From assembly GCA_028752905.1 (NCBI GenBank), contig JAQNBH010000019.1, positions 1,323,001 through 1,387,000 on the forward strand: DNA of 64,000 bases, written 5' to 3'. Source of the DNA: Cladorhizidae sp. MBARI D1340-BT2 (taxonomy: Eukaryota > Porifera > Demospongiae > Poecilosclerida > Cladorhizidae). Position numbers and translations under genes: made by a program. A model generated the notes under the pieces. That model was given only the letters and a program-made list of their open reading frames with translations. It was not told where the DNA came from and did not search any database. This document shows positions 38,293 to 52,884 of this stretch, in pieces; positions within the stretch are counted from its first letter, which is position 1; the number at the start of each line of letters is the position of its first letter.

Positions 38293-39204
38293 AATATTCT
38301 GCATACTTCACTGTAATGGACTTGATATGATTCGAATGATAGGTTTCATTATGTGTTCTCTATCTTGATATTTGCCCTAATTTAGTCTATATATATGTTT
38401 CTCATTTCCCCCCCAAAAATCTTGTTATTTTGCCGTAAAGCTCATAACTTTTCTACACTCTACCCCAAAAAGATAATTTTTATATCATCGGATAGCCCTT
38501 CTAATTATCTGTCTTTTGTACGTGCCAAAATTTTGAGTACTCTAAGTATTAGCAAGTTATGGTGATTTGAAGTGGTAAGGTTTGCGATCTTTCCTGGCGT
38601 TTTCCAGTTGCCAAAGCGGTGGCCTGCCAGTGAAAAACCACTACATTTATTGATAATCTGTTGACATGTTGCAGATAAGGGCCTTCTCTATCAGTTGACA
38701 AAATCTGGGACTTTGGTCTTGTTAATTAGGGCAGTTATGAATTGTACTCTTACTTGATGCTAAACATGTTAGCTTCGTAGATTATCCACACTTCACTGAA
38801 TAGACTTGATGTATAGCTATTAAGATAGGACTCTCTAAGTGCTCTCTCTTGATACCAAACATCCATATATTCTGCACACTTCACTGTAATGGACTTGCAA
38901 GATAGGTATCTCTCAGTGTTCTCTATCTTGAGCTAAACATGTTAGCTTCATAGATTCTCCACACTTCACTGAATAGACTTGATATATAGCTCTAAAGGTA
39001 GGCCTCTCTCTGTTCTCTCTCTTGATACCAAACATCCGTATATTCTGCATACATAGAATCACAAGATAGGTTTCTCTATGTGTTCTCTATCTTGATGCTA
39101 AACAGGTTAGCTTCATAGATTCTCCACACTTCACTGTATAAACTTGATATATAGCTATTAAGATAGGTCTCTCCCTGTGCTCTCTGTTGATATCAAACAT
39201 CCAT
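38293..39204 (+). repeat. Satellite monomer U43, type E
   Basis: 912 bp; T12, C116, C168, TC196 ('catcgg'); same type as its neighbour U44; partner U56. Confidence 0.95.
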
Positions 39205-40116
39205 AATATTCTGCATACTTCACTGTAATGGACTTGATATGATTCGAATGATAGGTTTCATTATGTGTTCTCTATCTTGATATTTGCCCTAATTTAGTCT
39301 ATATATATGTTTCTCATTTCCCCCCCAAAAATCTTGTTATTTTGCCGTAAAGCTCATAACTTTTCTACACTCTACCCCAAAAAGATAATTTTTATATCAT
39401 CGGATAGCCCTTCTAATTATCTGTCTTTTGTACGTGCCAAAATTTTGAGTACTCTAAGTATTAGCAAGTTATGGTGATTTGAAGTGGTAAGGTTTGCGAT
39501 CTTTCCTGGCGTTTTCCAGTTGCCAAAGCGGTGGCCTGCCAGTGAAAAACCACTACATTTATTGATAATCTGTTGACATGTTGCAGATAAGGGCCTTCTC
39601 TATCAGTTGACAAAATCTGGGACTTTGGTCTTGTTAATTAGGGCAGTTATGAATTGTACTCTTACTTGATGCTAAACATGTTAGCTTCGTAGATTATCCA
39701 CACTTCACTGAATAGACTTGATGTATAGCTATTAAGATAGGACTCTCTAAGTGCTCTCTCTTGATACCAAACATCCATATATTCTGCACACTTCACTGTA
39801 ATGGACTTGCAAGATAGGTATCTCTCAGTGTTCTCTATCTTGAGCTAAACATGTTAGCTTCATAGATTCTCCACACTTCACTGAATAGACTTGATATATA
39901 GCTCTAAAGGTAGGCCTCTCTCTGTTCTTCTCTCTTGATACCAAACATCCGTATATTCTGCATACATAGAATCACAAGATAGTTTCTCTATGTGTTCTCT
40001 ATCTTGATGCTAAACAGGTTAGCTTCATAGATTCTCCACACTTCACTGTATAAACTTGATATATAGCTATTAAGATAGGTCTCTCCCTGTGCTCTCTGTT
40101 GATATCAAACATCCAT
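39205..40116 (+). repeat. Satellite monomer U44, type E with +1/-1 indels
   Basis: 912 bp. An extra T near 39928 ('gttcttctctc') and a missing G near 39982 ('gatagtttc') cancel out. Partner U57 has neither. Confidence 0.95.
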
Positions 40117-41028
40117 AATATTCTGCATACTTCACTGTAATGGACTTGATATGATTCGAATGATAGGTTTCATTATGTGTTCTCTATCTTGATATTTGCC
40201 CTAATTTAGTCTATATATATGTTTCTCATTTCCCCCCCAAAAATCTTGTTATTTTGCCGTAAAGCTCATAACTTTTCTACACTCTACCCCAAAAAGATAA
40301 TTTTTATATCACCGGATAGCCCTTCTAATTATCTGTCTTTTGTACGTGCCAAAATTTTGAGTACTCTAAGTATTAGCAAGTTATGGTGATTTGAAGTGGT
40401 AAGGTTTGCGATCTTTCCTGGCGTTTTCCAGTTGCCAAAGCGGTGGCCTGCCAGTGAAAAACCACTACATTTATTGATAATCTGTTGACATGTTGCAGAT
40501 AAGGGCCTTCTCTATCAGTTGACAAAATCTGGGACTTTGGTCTTGTTAATTAGGGCAGTTAAGAATTGTACTCTTACTTGATGCTAAACATGTTAGCTTC
40601 GTAGATTATCCACACTTCACTGAATAGACTTGATGTATAGCTATTAAGATAGGACTCTCTAAGTGCTCTCTCTTGATACCAAACATCCATATATTCTGCA
40701 CACTTCACTGTAATGGACTTGCAAGATAGGTATCTCTCAGTGTTCTCTATCTTGAGCTAAACATGTTAGCTTCATAGATTCTCCACACTTCACTGAATAG
40801 ACTTGATATATAGCTCTAAAGGTAGGCCTCTCTCTGTTCTCTCTCTTGATACCAAACATCCGTATATTCTGCATACATAGAATCACAAGATAGGTTTCTC
40901 TATGTGTTCTCTATCTTGATGCTAAACAGGTTAGCTTCATAGATTCTCCACACTTTACTGTATAAACTTGATATATAGCTATTAAGATAGGTCTCTCCCT
41001 GTGCTCTCTGTTGATATCAAACATCCAT
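40117..41028 (+). repeat. Satellite monomer U45, type F with A446
   Basis: 912 bp; T12, C116, CC196, T840, and A446 ('agttaagaat'), seen only here and in partner U58. Confidence 0.95.
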
Positions 41029-41940
41029 AATATTCTGCACACTTCACTGTAATGGACTTGATATGATTCGAATGATAGGTTTCATTATGTGTTCTCTATC
41101 TTGATATTTGCCCTAATTTAGTCTATATATATGTTTCTCATTTTCCCCCCAAAAATCTTGTTATTTTGCCGTAAAGCTCATAACTTTTCTACACTCTACC
41201 CCAAAAAGATAATTTTTATATCACCGGATAGCCCTTCTAATTATCTGTCTTTTGTACGTGCCAAAATTTTGAGTACTCTAAGTATTAGCAAGTTATGGTG
41301 ATTTGAAGTGGTAAGGTTTGCGATCTTTCCTGGCGTTTTCCAGTTGCCAAAGCGGTGGCCTGCCAGTGAAAAACCACTACATTTATTGATAATCTGTTGA
41401 CATGTTGCAGATAAGGGCCTTCTCTATCAGTTGACAAAATCTGGGACTTTGGTCTTGTTAATTAGGGCAGTTATGAATTGTACTCTTACTTGATGCTAAA
41501 CATGTTAGCTTCGTAGATTATCCACACTTCACTGAATAGACTTGATGTATAGCTATTAAGATAGGACTCTCTAAGTGCTCTCTCTTGATACCAAACATCC
41601 ATATATTCTGCACACTTCACTGTAATGGACATGCAAGATAGGTATCTCTCAGTGTTCTCTATCTTGAGCTAAACATGTTAGCTTCATAGATTCTCCACAC
41701 TTCACTGAATAGACTTGATATATAGCTCTAAAGGTAGGCCTCTCTCTGTTCTCTCTCTTGATACCAAACATCCGTATATTCTGCATACATAGAATCACAA
41801 GATAGGTTTCTCTATGTGTTCTCTATCTTGATGCTAAACAGGTTAGCTTCATAGATTCTCCAAACTTCACTGTATAAACTTGATATATAGCTATTAAGAT
41901 AGGTCTCTCCCTGTGCTCTCTGTTGATATCAAACATCCAT
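41029..41940 (+). repeat. Satellite monomer U46, type B with A603, A835
   Basis: 912 bp; A603 ('ggacatgc') shared only with U59; A835 ('ctccaaact') shared with U59 and U64. Confidence 0.95.
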
Positions 41941-42852
41941 AATATTCTGCACACTTCACTGTAATGGACTTGATATGATTCGAATGATAGGTTTCATTAT
42001 GTGTTCTCTATCTTGATATTTGCCCTAATTTAGTCTATATATATGTTTCTAATTTTCCCCCCAAAAATCTTGTTATTTTGCCGTAAAGCTCATAACTTTT
42101 CTACACTTTACCCCAAAAAGATAATTTTTATATCACGGGATAGCCCTTCTAATTATCTGTCTTTTGTATGTGCCAAAATTTTGAGTACTCTAAGTATTAG
42201 CAAGTTATGGTGATTTGAAGTGGTAAGGTTTGCGATCTTTCCTGGCGTTTTCCAGTTGCCAAAGCGGTGGCCTGCCAGTGAAAAACCACTACATTTATTG
42301 ATAATCTGTTGACATGTTGCAGATAAGGGCCTTCTCTATCAGTTGACAAAATCTGGGACTTTGGTCTTGTTAATTAGGGCAGTTATGAATTGTACTCTTA
42401 CTTGATGCTAAACATGTTAGCTTCGTAGATTATCCACACTTCACTGAATAGACTTGATGTATAGCTATTAAGATAGGACTCTCTAAGTGCTCTCTCTTGA
42501 TACCAAACATCCATATATTCTGCACACTTCACTGTAATGAACTTGCAAGATAGGTATCTCTCAGTGTTCTCTATCTTGAGCTAAACATGTTAGCTTCATA
42601 GATTCTCCACACTTCACTGAATAGACTTGATATATAGCTCTAAAGGTAGGCCTCTCTCTGTTCTCTCTCTTGATACCAAACATCCGTATATTCTGCATAC
42701 ATAGAATCACAAGATAGGTTTCTCTATGTGTTCTCTATCTTGATGCTAAACAGGTTAGCTTCATAGATTCTCCACACTTCACTGTATAAACTTGATATAT
42801 AGCTATTAAGATAGGTCTCTCCCTGTGCTCTCTGTTGATATCAAACATCCAT
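41941..42852 (+). repeat. Satellite monomer U47, type G
   Basis: 912 bp; A111 ('tctaatttt'), T168, T229 and A600 ('aatgaactt'). A111 and A600 are shared only with U60. Confidence 0.95.
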
Positions 42853-43764
42853 AATATTCTGCACACTTCACTGTAATGGACTTGATATGATTCGAATGAT
42901 AGGTTTCATTATGTGTTCTCTATCTTGATATTTGCCCTAATTTAGTCTATATATATGTTTCTCATTTTCCCCCCAAAAATCTTGTTATTTTGCCGTAAAG
43001 CTCATAACTTTTCTACACTCTACCCCAAAAAGATAATTTTTATATCACGGGATAGCCCTTCTAATTATCTGTCTTTTGTACGTGCCAAAATTTTGAGTAC
43101 TCTAAGTATTAGCAAGTTATGGTGATTTGAAGTGGTAAGGTTTGCGATCTTTCCTGGCGTTTTCCAGTTGCCAAAGCGGTGGCCTGCCAGTGAAAAACCA
43201 CTACATTTATTGATAATCTGTTGACATGTTGCAGATAAGGGCCTTCTCTATCAGTTGACAAAATCTGGGACTTTGGTCTTGTTAATTAGGGCAGTTATGA
43301 ATTGTACTCTTACTTGATGCTAAACATGTTAGCTTCGTAGATTATCCACACTTCACTGAATAGACTTGATGTATAGCTATTAAGATAGGACTCTCTAAGT
43401 GCTCTCTCTTGATACCAAACATCCATATATTCTGCACACTTCACTGTAATGGACTTGCAAGATAGGTATCTCTCAGTGTTCTCTATCTTGAGCTAAACAT
43501 GTTAGCTTCATAGATTCTCCACACTTCACTGAATAGACTTGATATATAGCTCTAAAGGTAGGCCTCTCTCTGTTCTCTCTCTTGATACCAAACATCCGTA
43601 TATTCTGCATACATAGAATCACAAGATAGGTTTCTCTATGTGTTCTCTATCTTGATGCTAAACAGGTTAGCTTCATAGATTCTCCACACTTTACTGTATA
43701 AACTTGATATATAGCTATTAAGATAGGTCTCTCCCTGTGCTCTCTGTTGATATCAAACATCCAT
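42853..43764 (+). repeat. Satellite monomer U48, type A*
   Basis: 912 bp; T840. First unit of the second 13-unit block. Confidence 0.95.
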
Positions 43765-44676
43765 AATATTCTGCACACTTCACTGTAATGGACTTGATAT
43801 GATTCGAATGATAGGTTTCATTATGTGTTCTCTATCTTGATATTTGCCCTAATTTAGTCTATATATATGTTTCTCATTTTCCCCCCAAAAATCTTGTTAT
43901 TTTGCCGTAAAGCTCATAACTTTTCTACACTCTACCCCAAAAAGATAATTTTTATATCACCGGATAGCCCTTCTAATTATCTGTCTTTTGTACGTGCCAA
44001 AATTTTGAGTACTCTAAGTATTAGCAAGTTATGGTGATTTGAAGTGGTAAGGTTTGCGATCTTTCCTGGCGTTTTCCAGTTGCCAAAGCGGTGGCCTGCC
44101 AGTGAAAAACCACTACATTTATTGATAATCTGTTGACATGTTGCAGATAAGGGCCTTCTCTATCAGTTGACAAAATCTGGGACTTTGGTCTTGTTAATTA
44201 GGGCAGTTATGAATTGTACTCTTACTTGATGCTAAACATGTTAGCTTCGTAGATTATCCACACTTCACTGAATAGACTTGATGTATAGCTATTAAGATAG
44301 GACTCTCTAAGTGCTCTCTCTTGATACCAAACATCCATATATTCTGCACACTTCACTGTAATGGACTTGCAAGATAGGTATCTCTCAGTGTTCTCTATCT
44401 TGAGCTAAACATGTTAGCTTCATAGATTCTCCACACTTCACTGAATAGACTTGATATATAGCTCTAAAGGTAGGCCTCTCTCTGTTCTCTCTCTTGATAC
44501 CAAACATCCGTATATTCTGCATACATAGAATCACAAGATAGGTTTCTCTATGTGTTCTCTATCTTGATGCTAAACAGGTTAGCTTCATAGATTCTCCACA
44601 CTTCACTGTATAAACTTGATATATAGCTATTAAGATAGGTCTCTCCCTGTGCTCTCTGTTGATATCAAACATCCAT
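43765..44676 (+). repeat. Satellite monomer U49, type B
   Basis: 912 bp; CC196; partner U36. Confidence 0.95.
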
Positions 44677-45588
44677 AATATTCTGCACACTTCACTGTAA
44701 TGGACTTGATATGATTCGAATGATAGGTTTCATTATGTGTTCTCTATCTTGATATTTGCCCTAATTTAGTCTATATATATGTTTCTCATTTTCCCCCCAA
44801 AAATCTTGTTATTTTGCCGTAAAGCTCATAACTTTTCTACACTCTACCCCAAAAAGATAATTTTTATATCACGGGATAGCCCTTCTAATTATCTGTCTTT
44901 TGTACGTGCCAAAATTTTGAGTACTCTAAGTATTAGCAAGTTATGGTGATTTGAAGTGGTAAGGTTTGCGATCTTTCCTGGCGTTTTCCAGTTGCCAAAG
45001 CGGTGGCCTGCCAGTGAAAAACCACTACATTTATTGATAATCTGTTGACATGTTGCAGATAAGGGCCTTCTCTATCAGTTGACAAAATCTGGGACTTTGG
45101 TCTTGTTAATTAGGGCAGTTATGAATTGTACTCTTACTTGATGCTAAACATGTTAGCTTCGTAGATTATCCACACTTCACTGAATAGACTTGATGTATAG
45201 CTATTAAGATAGGACTCTCTAAGTGCTCTCTCTTGATACCAAACATCCATATATTCTGCACACTTCACTGTAATGGACTTGCAAGATAGGTATCTCTCAG
45301 TGTTCTCTATCTTGAGCTAAACATGTTAGCTTCATAGATTCTCCACACTTCACTGAATAGACTTGATATATAGCTCTAAAGGTAGGCCTCTCTCTGTTCT
45401 CTCTCTTGATACCAAACATCCGTATATTCTGCATACATAGAATCACAAGATAGGTTTCTCTATGTGTTCTCTATCTTGATGCTAAACAGGTTAGCTTCAT
45501 AGATTCTCCACACTTCACTGTATAAACTTGATATATAGCTATTAAGATAGGTCTCTCCCTGTGCTCTCTGTTGATATCAAACATCCAT
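44677..45588 (+). repeat. Satellite monomer U50, type A
   Basis: 912 bp; CG196, C840; partner U37. Confidence 0.95.
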
Positions 45589-46500
45589 AATATTCTGCAT
45601 ACTTCACTGTAATGGACTTGATATGATTCGAATGATAGGTTTCATTATGTGTTCTCTATCTTGATATTTGCCCTAATTTAGTCTATATATATGTTTCTCA
45701 TTTTCCCCCCAAAAATCTTGTTATTTTGCCGTAAAGCTCATAACTTTTCTACACTTTACCCCAAAAAGATAATTTTTATATCACGGGATAGCCCTTCTAA
45801 TTATCTGTCTTTTGTACGTGCCAAAATTTTGAGTACTCTAAGTATTAGCAAGTTATGGTGATTTGAAGTGGTAAGGTTTGCGATCTTTCCTGGCGTTTTC
45901 CAGTTGCCAAAGCGGTGGCCTGCCAGTGAAAAACCACTACATTTATTGATAATCTGTTGACATGTTGCAGATAAGGGCCTTCTCTATCAGTTGACAAAAT
46001 CTGGGACTTTGGTCTTGTTAATTAGGGCAGTTATGAATTGTACTCTTACTTGATGCTAAACATGTTAGCTTCGTAGATTATCCACACTTCACTGAATAGA
46101 CTTGATGTATAGCTATTAAGATAGGACTCTCTAAGTGCTCTCTCTTGATACCAAACATCCATATATTCTGCACACTTCACTGTAATGGACTTGCAAGATA
46201 GGTATCTCTCAGTGTTCTCTATCTTGAGCTAAACATGTTAGCTTCATAGATTCTCCACACTTCACTGAATAGACTTGATATATAGCTCTAAAGGTAGGCC
46301 TCTCTCTGTTCTCTCTCTTGATACCAAACATCCGTATATTCTGCATACATAGAATCACAAGATAGGTTTCTCTATGTGTTCTCTATCTTGATGCTAAACA
46401 GGTTAGCTTCATAGATTCTCCACACTTCACTGTATAAACTTGATATATAGCTATTAAGATAGGTCTCTCCCTGTGCTCTCTGTTGATATCAAACATCCAT
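45589..46500 (+). repeat. Satellite monomer U51, type D
   Basis: 912 bp; T12, T168; partner U38. Confidence 0.95.
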
Positions 46501-47412
46501 AATATTCTGCATACTTCACTGTAATGGACTTGATATGATTCGAATGATAGGTTTCATTATGTGTTCTCTATCTTGATATTTGCCCTAATTTAGTCTATAT
46601 ATATGTTTCTCATTTTCCCCCCAAAAATCTTGTTATTTTGCCGTAAAGCTCATAACTTTTCTACACTTTACCCCAAAAAGATAATTTTTATATCACGGGA
46701 TAGCCCTTCTAATTATCTGTCTTTTGTACGTGCCAAAATTTTGAGTACTCTAAGTATTAGCAAGTTATGGTGATTTGAAGTGGTAAGGTTTGCGATCTTT
46801 CCTGGCGTTTTCCAGTTGCCAAAGCGGTGGCCTGCCAGTGAAAAACCACTACATTTATTGATAATCTGTTGACATGTTGCAGATAAGGGCCTTCTCTATC
46901 AGTTGACAAAATCTGGGACTTTGGTCTTGTTAATTAGGGCAGTTATGAATTGTACTCTTACTTGATGCTAAACATGTTAGCTTCGTAGATTATCCACACT
47001 TCACTGAATAGACTTGATGTATAGCTATTAAGATAGGACTCTCTAAGTGCTCTCTCTTGATACCAAACATCCATATATTCTGCACACTTCACTGTAATGG
47101 ACTTGCAAGATAGGTATCTCTCAGTGTTCTCTATCTTGAGCTAAACATGTTAGCTTCATAGATTCTCCACACTTCACTGAATAGACTTGATATATAGCTC
47201 TAAAGGTAGGCCTCTCTCTGTTCTCTCTCTTGATACCAAACATCCGTATATTCTGCATACATAGAATCACAAGATAGGTTTCTCTATGTGTTCTCTATCT
47301 TGATGCTAAACAGGTTAGCTTCATAGATTCTCCACACTTCACTGTATAAACTTGATATATAGCTATTAAGATAGGTCTCTCCCTGTGCTCTCTGTTGATA
47401 TCAAACATCCAT
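46501..47412 (+). repeat. Satellite monomer U52, type D
   Basis: 912 bp; T12, T168; partner U39. Confidence 0.95.
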
Positions 47413-48324
47413 AATATTCTGCACACTTCACTGTAATGGACTTGATATGATTCGAATGATAGGTTTCATTATGTGTTCTCTATCTTGATATTTGCCCTAA
47501 TTTAGTCTATATATATGTTTCTCATTTTCCCCCCAAAAATCTTGTTATTTTGCCGTAAAGCTCATAACTTTTCTACACTCTACCCCAAAAAGATAATTTT
47601 TATATCACGGGATAGCCCTTCTAATTATCTGTCTTTTGTACGTGCCAAAATTTTGAGTACTCTAAGTATTAGCAAGTTATGGTGATTTGAAGTGGTAAGG
47701 TTTGCGATCTTTCCTGGCGTTTTCCAGTTGCCAAAGCGGTGGCCTGCCAGTGAAAAACCACTACATTTATTGATAATCTGTTGACATGTTGCAGATAAGG
47801 GCCTTCTCTATCAGTTGACAAAATCTGGGACTTTGGTCTTGTTAATTAGGGCAGTTATGAATTGTACTCTTACTTGATGCTAAACATGTTAGCTTCGTAG
47901 ATTATCCACACTTCACTGAATAGACTTGATGTATAGCTATTAAGATAGGACTCTCTAAGTGCTCTCTCTTGATACCAAACATCCATATATTCTGCACACT
48001 TCACTGTAATGGACTTGCAAGATAGGTATCTCTCAGTGTTCTCTATCTTGAGCTAAACATGTTAGCTTCATAGATTCTCCACACTTCACTGAATAGACTT
48101 GATATATAGCTCTAAAGGTAGGCCTCTCTCTGTTCTCTCTCTTGATACCAAACATCCGTATATTCTGCATACATAGAATCACAAGATAGGTTTCTCTATG
48201 TGTTCTCTATCTTGATGCTAAACAGGTTAGCTTCATAGATTCTCCACACTTCACTGTATAAACTTGATATATAGCTATTAAGATAGGTCTCTCCCTGTGC
48301 TCTCTGTTGATATCAAACATCCAT
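47413..48324 (+). repeat. Satellite monomer U53, type A
   Basis: 912 bp; C12, C168; partner U40. Confidence 0.95.
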
Positions 48325-49236
48325 AATATTCTGCATACTTCACTGTAATGGACTTGATATGATTCGAATGATAGGTTTCATTATGTGTTCTCTATCTTGA
48401 TATTTGCCCTAATTTAGTCTATATATATGTTTCTCATTTTCCCCCCAAAAATCTTGTTATTTTGCCGTAAAGCTCATAACTTTTCTACACTTTACCCCAA
48501 AAAGATAATTTTTATATCACGGGATAGCCCTTCTAATTATCTGTCTTTTGTACGTGCCAAAATTTTGAGTACTCTAAGTATTAGCAAGTTATGGTGATTT
48601 GAAGTGGTAAGGTTTGCGATCTTTCCTGGCGTTTTCCAGTTGCCAAAGCGGTGGCCTGCCAGTGAAAAACCACTACATTTATTGATAATCTGTTGACATG
48701 TTGCAGATAAGGGCCTTCTCTATCAGTTGACAAAATCTGGGACTTTGGTCTTGTTAATTAGGGCAGTTATGAATTGTACTCTTACTTGATGCTAAACATG
48801 TTAGCTTCGTAGATTATCCACACTTCACTGAATAGACTTGATGTATAGCTATTAAGATAGGACTCTCTAAGTGCTCTCTCTTGATACCAAACATCCATAT
48901 ATTCTGCACACTTCACTGTAATGGACTTGCAAGATAGGTATCTCTCAGTGTTCTCTATCTTGAGCTAAACATGTTAGCTTCATAGATTCTCCACACTTCA
49001 CTGAATAGACTTGATATATAGCTCTAAAGGTAGGCCTCTCTCTGTTCTCTCTCTTGATACCAAACATCCGTATATTCTGCATACATAGAATCACAAGATA
49101 GGTTTCTCTATGTGTTCTCTATCTTGATGCTAAACAGGTTAGCTTCATAGATTCTCCACACTTCACTGTATAAACTTGATATATAGCTATTAAGATAGGT
49201 CTCTCCCTGTGCTCTCTGTTGATATCAAACATCCAT
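48325..49236 (+). repeat. Satellite monomer U54, type D
   Basis: 912 bp; T12, T168; partner U41. Confidence 0.95.
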
Positions 49237-50148
49237 AATATTCTGCATACTTCACTGTAATGGACTTGATATGATTCGAATGATAGGTTTCATTATGTGT
49301 TCTCTATCTTGATATTTGCCCTAATTTAGTCTATATATATGTTTCTCATTTTCCCCCCAAAAATCTTGTTATTTTGCCGTAAAGCTCATAACTTTTCTAC
49401 ACTTTACCCCAAAAAGATAATTTTTATATCACGGGATAGCCCTTCTAATTATCTGTCTTTTGTACGTGCCAAAATTTTGAGTACTCTAAGTATTAGCAAG
49501 TTATGGTGATTTAAAGTGGTAAGGTTTGCGATCTTTCCTGGCGTTTTCCAGTTGCCAAAGCGGTGGCCTGCCAGTGAAAAACCACTACATTTATTGATAA
49601 TCTGTTGACATGTTGCAGATAAGGGCCTTCTCTATCAGTTGACAAAATCTGGGACTTTGGTCTTGTTAATTAGGGCAGTTATGAATTGTACTCTTACTTG
49701 ATGCTAAACATGTTAGCTTCGTAGATTATCCACACTTCACTGAATAGACTTGATGTATAGCTATTAAGATAGGACTCTCTAAGTGCTCTCTCTTGATACC
49801 AAACATCCATATATTCTGCACACTTCACTGTAATGGACTTGCAAGATAGGTATCTCTCAGTGTTCTCTATCTTGAGCTAAACATGTTAGCTTCATAGATT
49901 CTCCACACTTCACTGAATAGACTTGATATATAGCTCTAAAGGTAGGCCTCTCTCTGTTCTCTCTCTTGATACCAAACATCCGTATATTCTGCATACATAG
50001 AATCACAAGATAGGTTTCTCTATGTGTTCTCTATCTTGATGCTAAACAGGTTAGCTTCATAGATTCTCCACACTTCACTGTATAAACTTGATATATAGCT
50101 ATTAAGATAGGTCTCTCCCTGTGCTCTCTGTTGATATCAAACATCCAT
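49237..50148 (+). repeat. Satellite monomer U55, type D with A277
   Basis: 912 bp; A277 as in U42. Confidence 0.95.
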
Positions 50149-51060
50149 AATATTCTGCATACTTCACTGTAATGGACTTGATATGATTCGAATGATAGGT
50201 TTCATTATGTGTTCTCTATCTTGATATTTGCCCTAATTTAGTCTATATATATGTTTCTCATTTCCCCCCCAAAAATCTTGTTATTTTGCCGTAAAGCTCA
50301 TAACTTTTCTACACTCTACCCCAAAAAGATAATTTTTATATCATCGGATAGCCCTTCTAATTATCTGTCTTTTGTACGTGCCAAAATTTTGAGTACTCTA
50401 AGTATTAGCAAGTTATGGTGATTTGAAGTGGTAAGGTTTGCGATCTTTCCTGGCGTTTTCCAGTTGCCAAAGCGGTGGCCTGCCAGTGAAAAACCACTAC
50501 ATTTATTGATAATCTGTTGACATGTTGCAGATAAGGGCCTTCTCTATCAGTTGACAAAATCTGGGACTTTGGTCTTGTTAATTAGGGCAGTTATGAATTG
50601 TACTCTTACTTGATGCTAAACATGTTAGCTTCGTAGATTATCCACACTTCACTGAATAGACTTGATGTATAGCTATTAAGATAGGACTCTCTAAGTGCTC
50701 TCTCTTGATACCAAACATCCATATATTCTGCACACTTCACTGTAATGGACTTGCAAGATAGGTATCTCTCAGTGTTCTCTATCTTGAGCTAAACATGTTA
50801 GCTTCATAGATTCTCCACACTTCACTGAATAGACTTGATATATAGCTCTAAAGGTAGGCCTCTCTCTGTTCTCTCTCTTGATACCAAACATCCGTATATT
50901 CTGCATACATAGAATCACAAGATAGGTTTCTCTATGTGTTCTCTATCTTGATGCTAAACAGGTTAGCTTCATAGATTCTCCACACTTCACTGTATAAACT
51001 TGATATATAGCTATTAAGATAGGTCTCTCCCTGTGCTCTCTGTTGATATCAAACATCCAT
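50149..51060 (+). repeat. Satellite monomer U56, type E
   Basis: 912 bp; T12, C116, TC196; partner U43. Confidence 0.95.
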
Positions 51061-51972
51061 AATATTCTGCATACTTCACTGTAATGGACTTGATATGATT
51101 CGAATGATAGGTTTCATTATGTGTTCTCTATCTTGATATTTGCCCTAATTTAGTCTATATATATGTTTCTCATTTCCCCCCCAAAAATCTTGTTATTTTG
51201 CCGTAAAGCTCATAACTTTTCTACACTCTACCCCAAAAAGATAATTTTTATATCATCGGATAGCCCTTCTAATTATCTGTCTTTTGTACGTGCCAAAATT
51301 TTGAGTACTCTAAGTATTAGCAAGTTATGGTGATTTGAAGTGGTAAGGTTTGCGATCTTTCCTGGCGTTTTCCAGTTGCCAAAGCGGTGGCCTGCCAGTG
51401 AAAAACCACTACATTTATTGATAATCTGTTGACATGTTGCAGATAAGGGCCTTCTCTATCAGTTGACAAAATCTGGGACTTTGGTCTTGTTAATTAGGGC
51501 AGTTATGAATTGTACTCTTACTTGATGCTAAACATGTTAGCTTCGTAGATTATCCACACTTCACTGAATAGACTTGATGTATAGCTATTAAGATAGGACT
51601 CTCTAAGTGCTCTCTCTTGATACCAAACATCCATATATTCTGCACACTTCACTGTAATGGACTTGCAAGATAGGTATCTCTCAGTGTTCTCTATCTTGAG
51701 CTAAACATGTTAGCTTCATAGATTCTCCACACTTCACTGAATAGACTTGATATATAGCTCTAAAGGTAGGCCTCTCTCTGTTCTCTCTCTTGATACCAAA
51801 CATCCGTATATTCTGCATACATAGAATCACAAGATAGGTTTCTCTATGTGTTCTCTATCTTGATGCTAAACAGGTTAGCTTCATAGATTCTCCACACTTC
51901 ACTGTATAAACTTGATATATAGCTATTAAGATAGGTCTCTCCCTGTGCTCTCTGTTGATATCAAACATCCAT
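51061..51972 (+). repeat. Satellite monomer U57, type E
   Basis: 912 bp; T12, C116, TC196; partner U44 but without its two indels. Confidence 0.95.
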
Positions 51973-52884
51973 AATATTCTGCATACTTCACTGTAATGGA
52001 CTTGATATGATTCGAATGATAGGTTTCATTATGTGTTCTCTATCTTGATATTTGCCCTAATTTAGTCTATATATATGTTTCTCATTTCCCCCCCAAAAAT
52101 CTTGTTATTTTGCCGTAAAGCTCATAACTTTTCTACACTCTACCCCAAAAAGATAATTTTTATATCACCGGATAGCCCTTCTAATTATCTGTCTTTTGTA
52201 CGTGCCAAAATTTTGAGTACTCTAAGTATTAGCAAGTTATGGTGATTTGAAGTGGTAAGGTTTGCGATCTTTCCTGGCGTTTTCCAGTTGCCAAAGCGGT
52301 GGCCTGCCAGTGAAAAACCACTACATTTATTGATAATCTGTTGACATGTTGCAGATAAGGGCCTTCTCTATCAGTTGACAAAATCTGGGACTTTGGTCTT
52401 GTTAATTAGGGCAGTTAAGAATTGTACTCTTACTTGATGCTAAACATGTTAGCTTCGTAGATTATCCACACTTCACTGAATAGACTTGATGTATAGCTAT
52501 TAAGATAGGACTCTCTAAGTGCTCTCTCTTGATACCAAACATCCATATATTCTGCACACTTCACTGTAATGGACTTGCAAGATAGGTATCTCTCAGTGTT
52601 CTCTATCTTGAGCTAAACATGTTAGCTTCATAGATTCTCCACACTTCACTGAATAGACTTGATATATAGCTCTAAAGGTAGGCCTCTCTCTGTTCTCTCT
52701 CTTGATACCAAACATCCGTATATTCTGCATACATAGAATCACAAGATAGGTTTCTCTATGTGTTCTCTATCTTGATGCTAAACAGGTTAGCTTCATAGAT
52801 TCTCCACACTTTACTGTATAAACTTGATATATAGCTATTAAGATAGGTCTCTCCCTGTGCTCTCTGTTGATATCAAACATCCAT
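51973..52884 (+). repeat. Satellite monomer U58, type F with A446
   Basis: 912 bp; A446 and T840; partner U45. Confidence 0.95.

Larger units (their letters stand above)
30997..42852 (+). repeat. 13-unit block, first copy (11,856 bp)
   Basis: U35-U47, types A* B A D D A D D E E F B G. Rare markers A277, A446, A603, A835, A111, T229 and A600 fall in units 8, 11, 12 and 13. All recur at the same places 11,856 bases downstream. The only differences found are the +1/-1 indels of U44. Confidence 0.92.
40117..42852 (+). repeat. F-B-G trio, copy 1
   Basis: U45-U47; carries A446, A603, A835, A111, T229 and A600. Confidence 0.8.
44677..50148 (+). repeat. A-D-D triplet duplicated in tandem, inside second 13-unit block
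   Basis: U50-U52 and U53-U55. It repeats the arrangement of 32821-38292, including A277 in the last unit, so the triplet doubling came before the 13-unit duplication. Confidence 0.75.
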
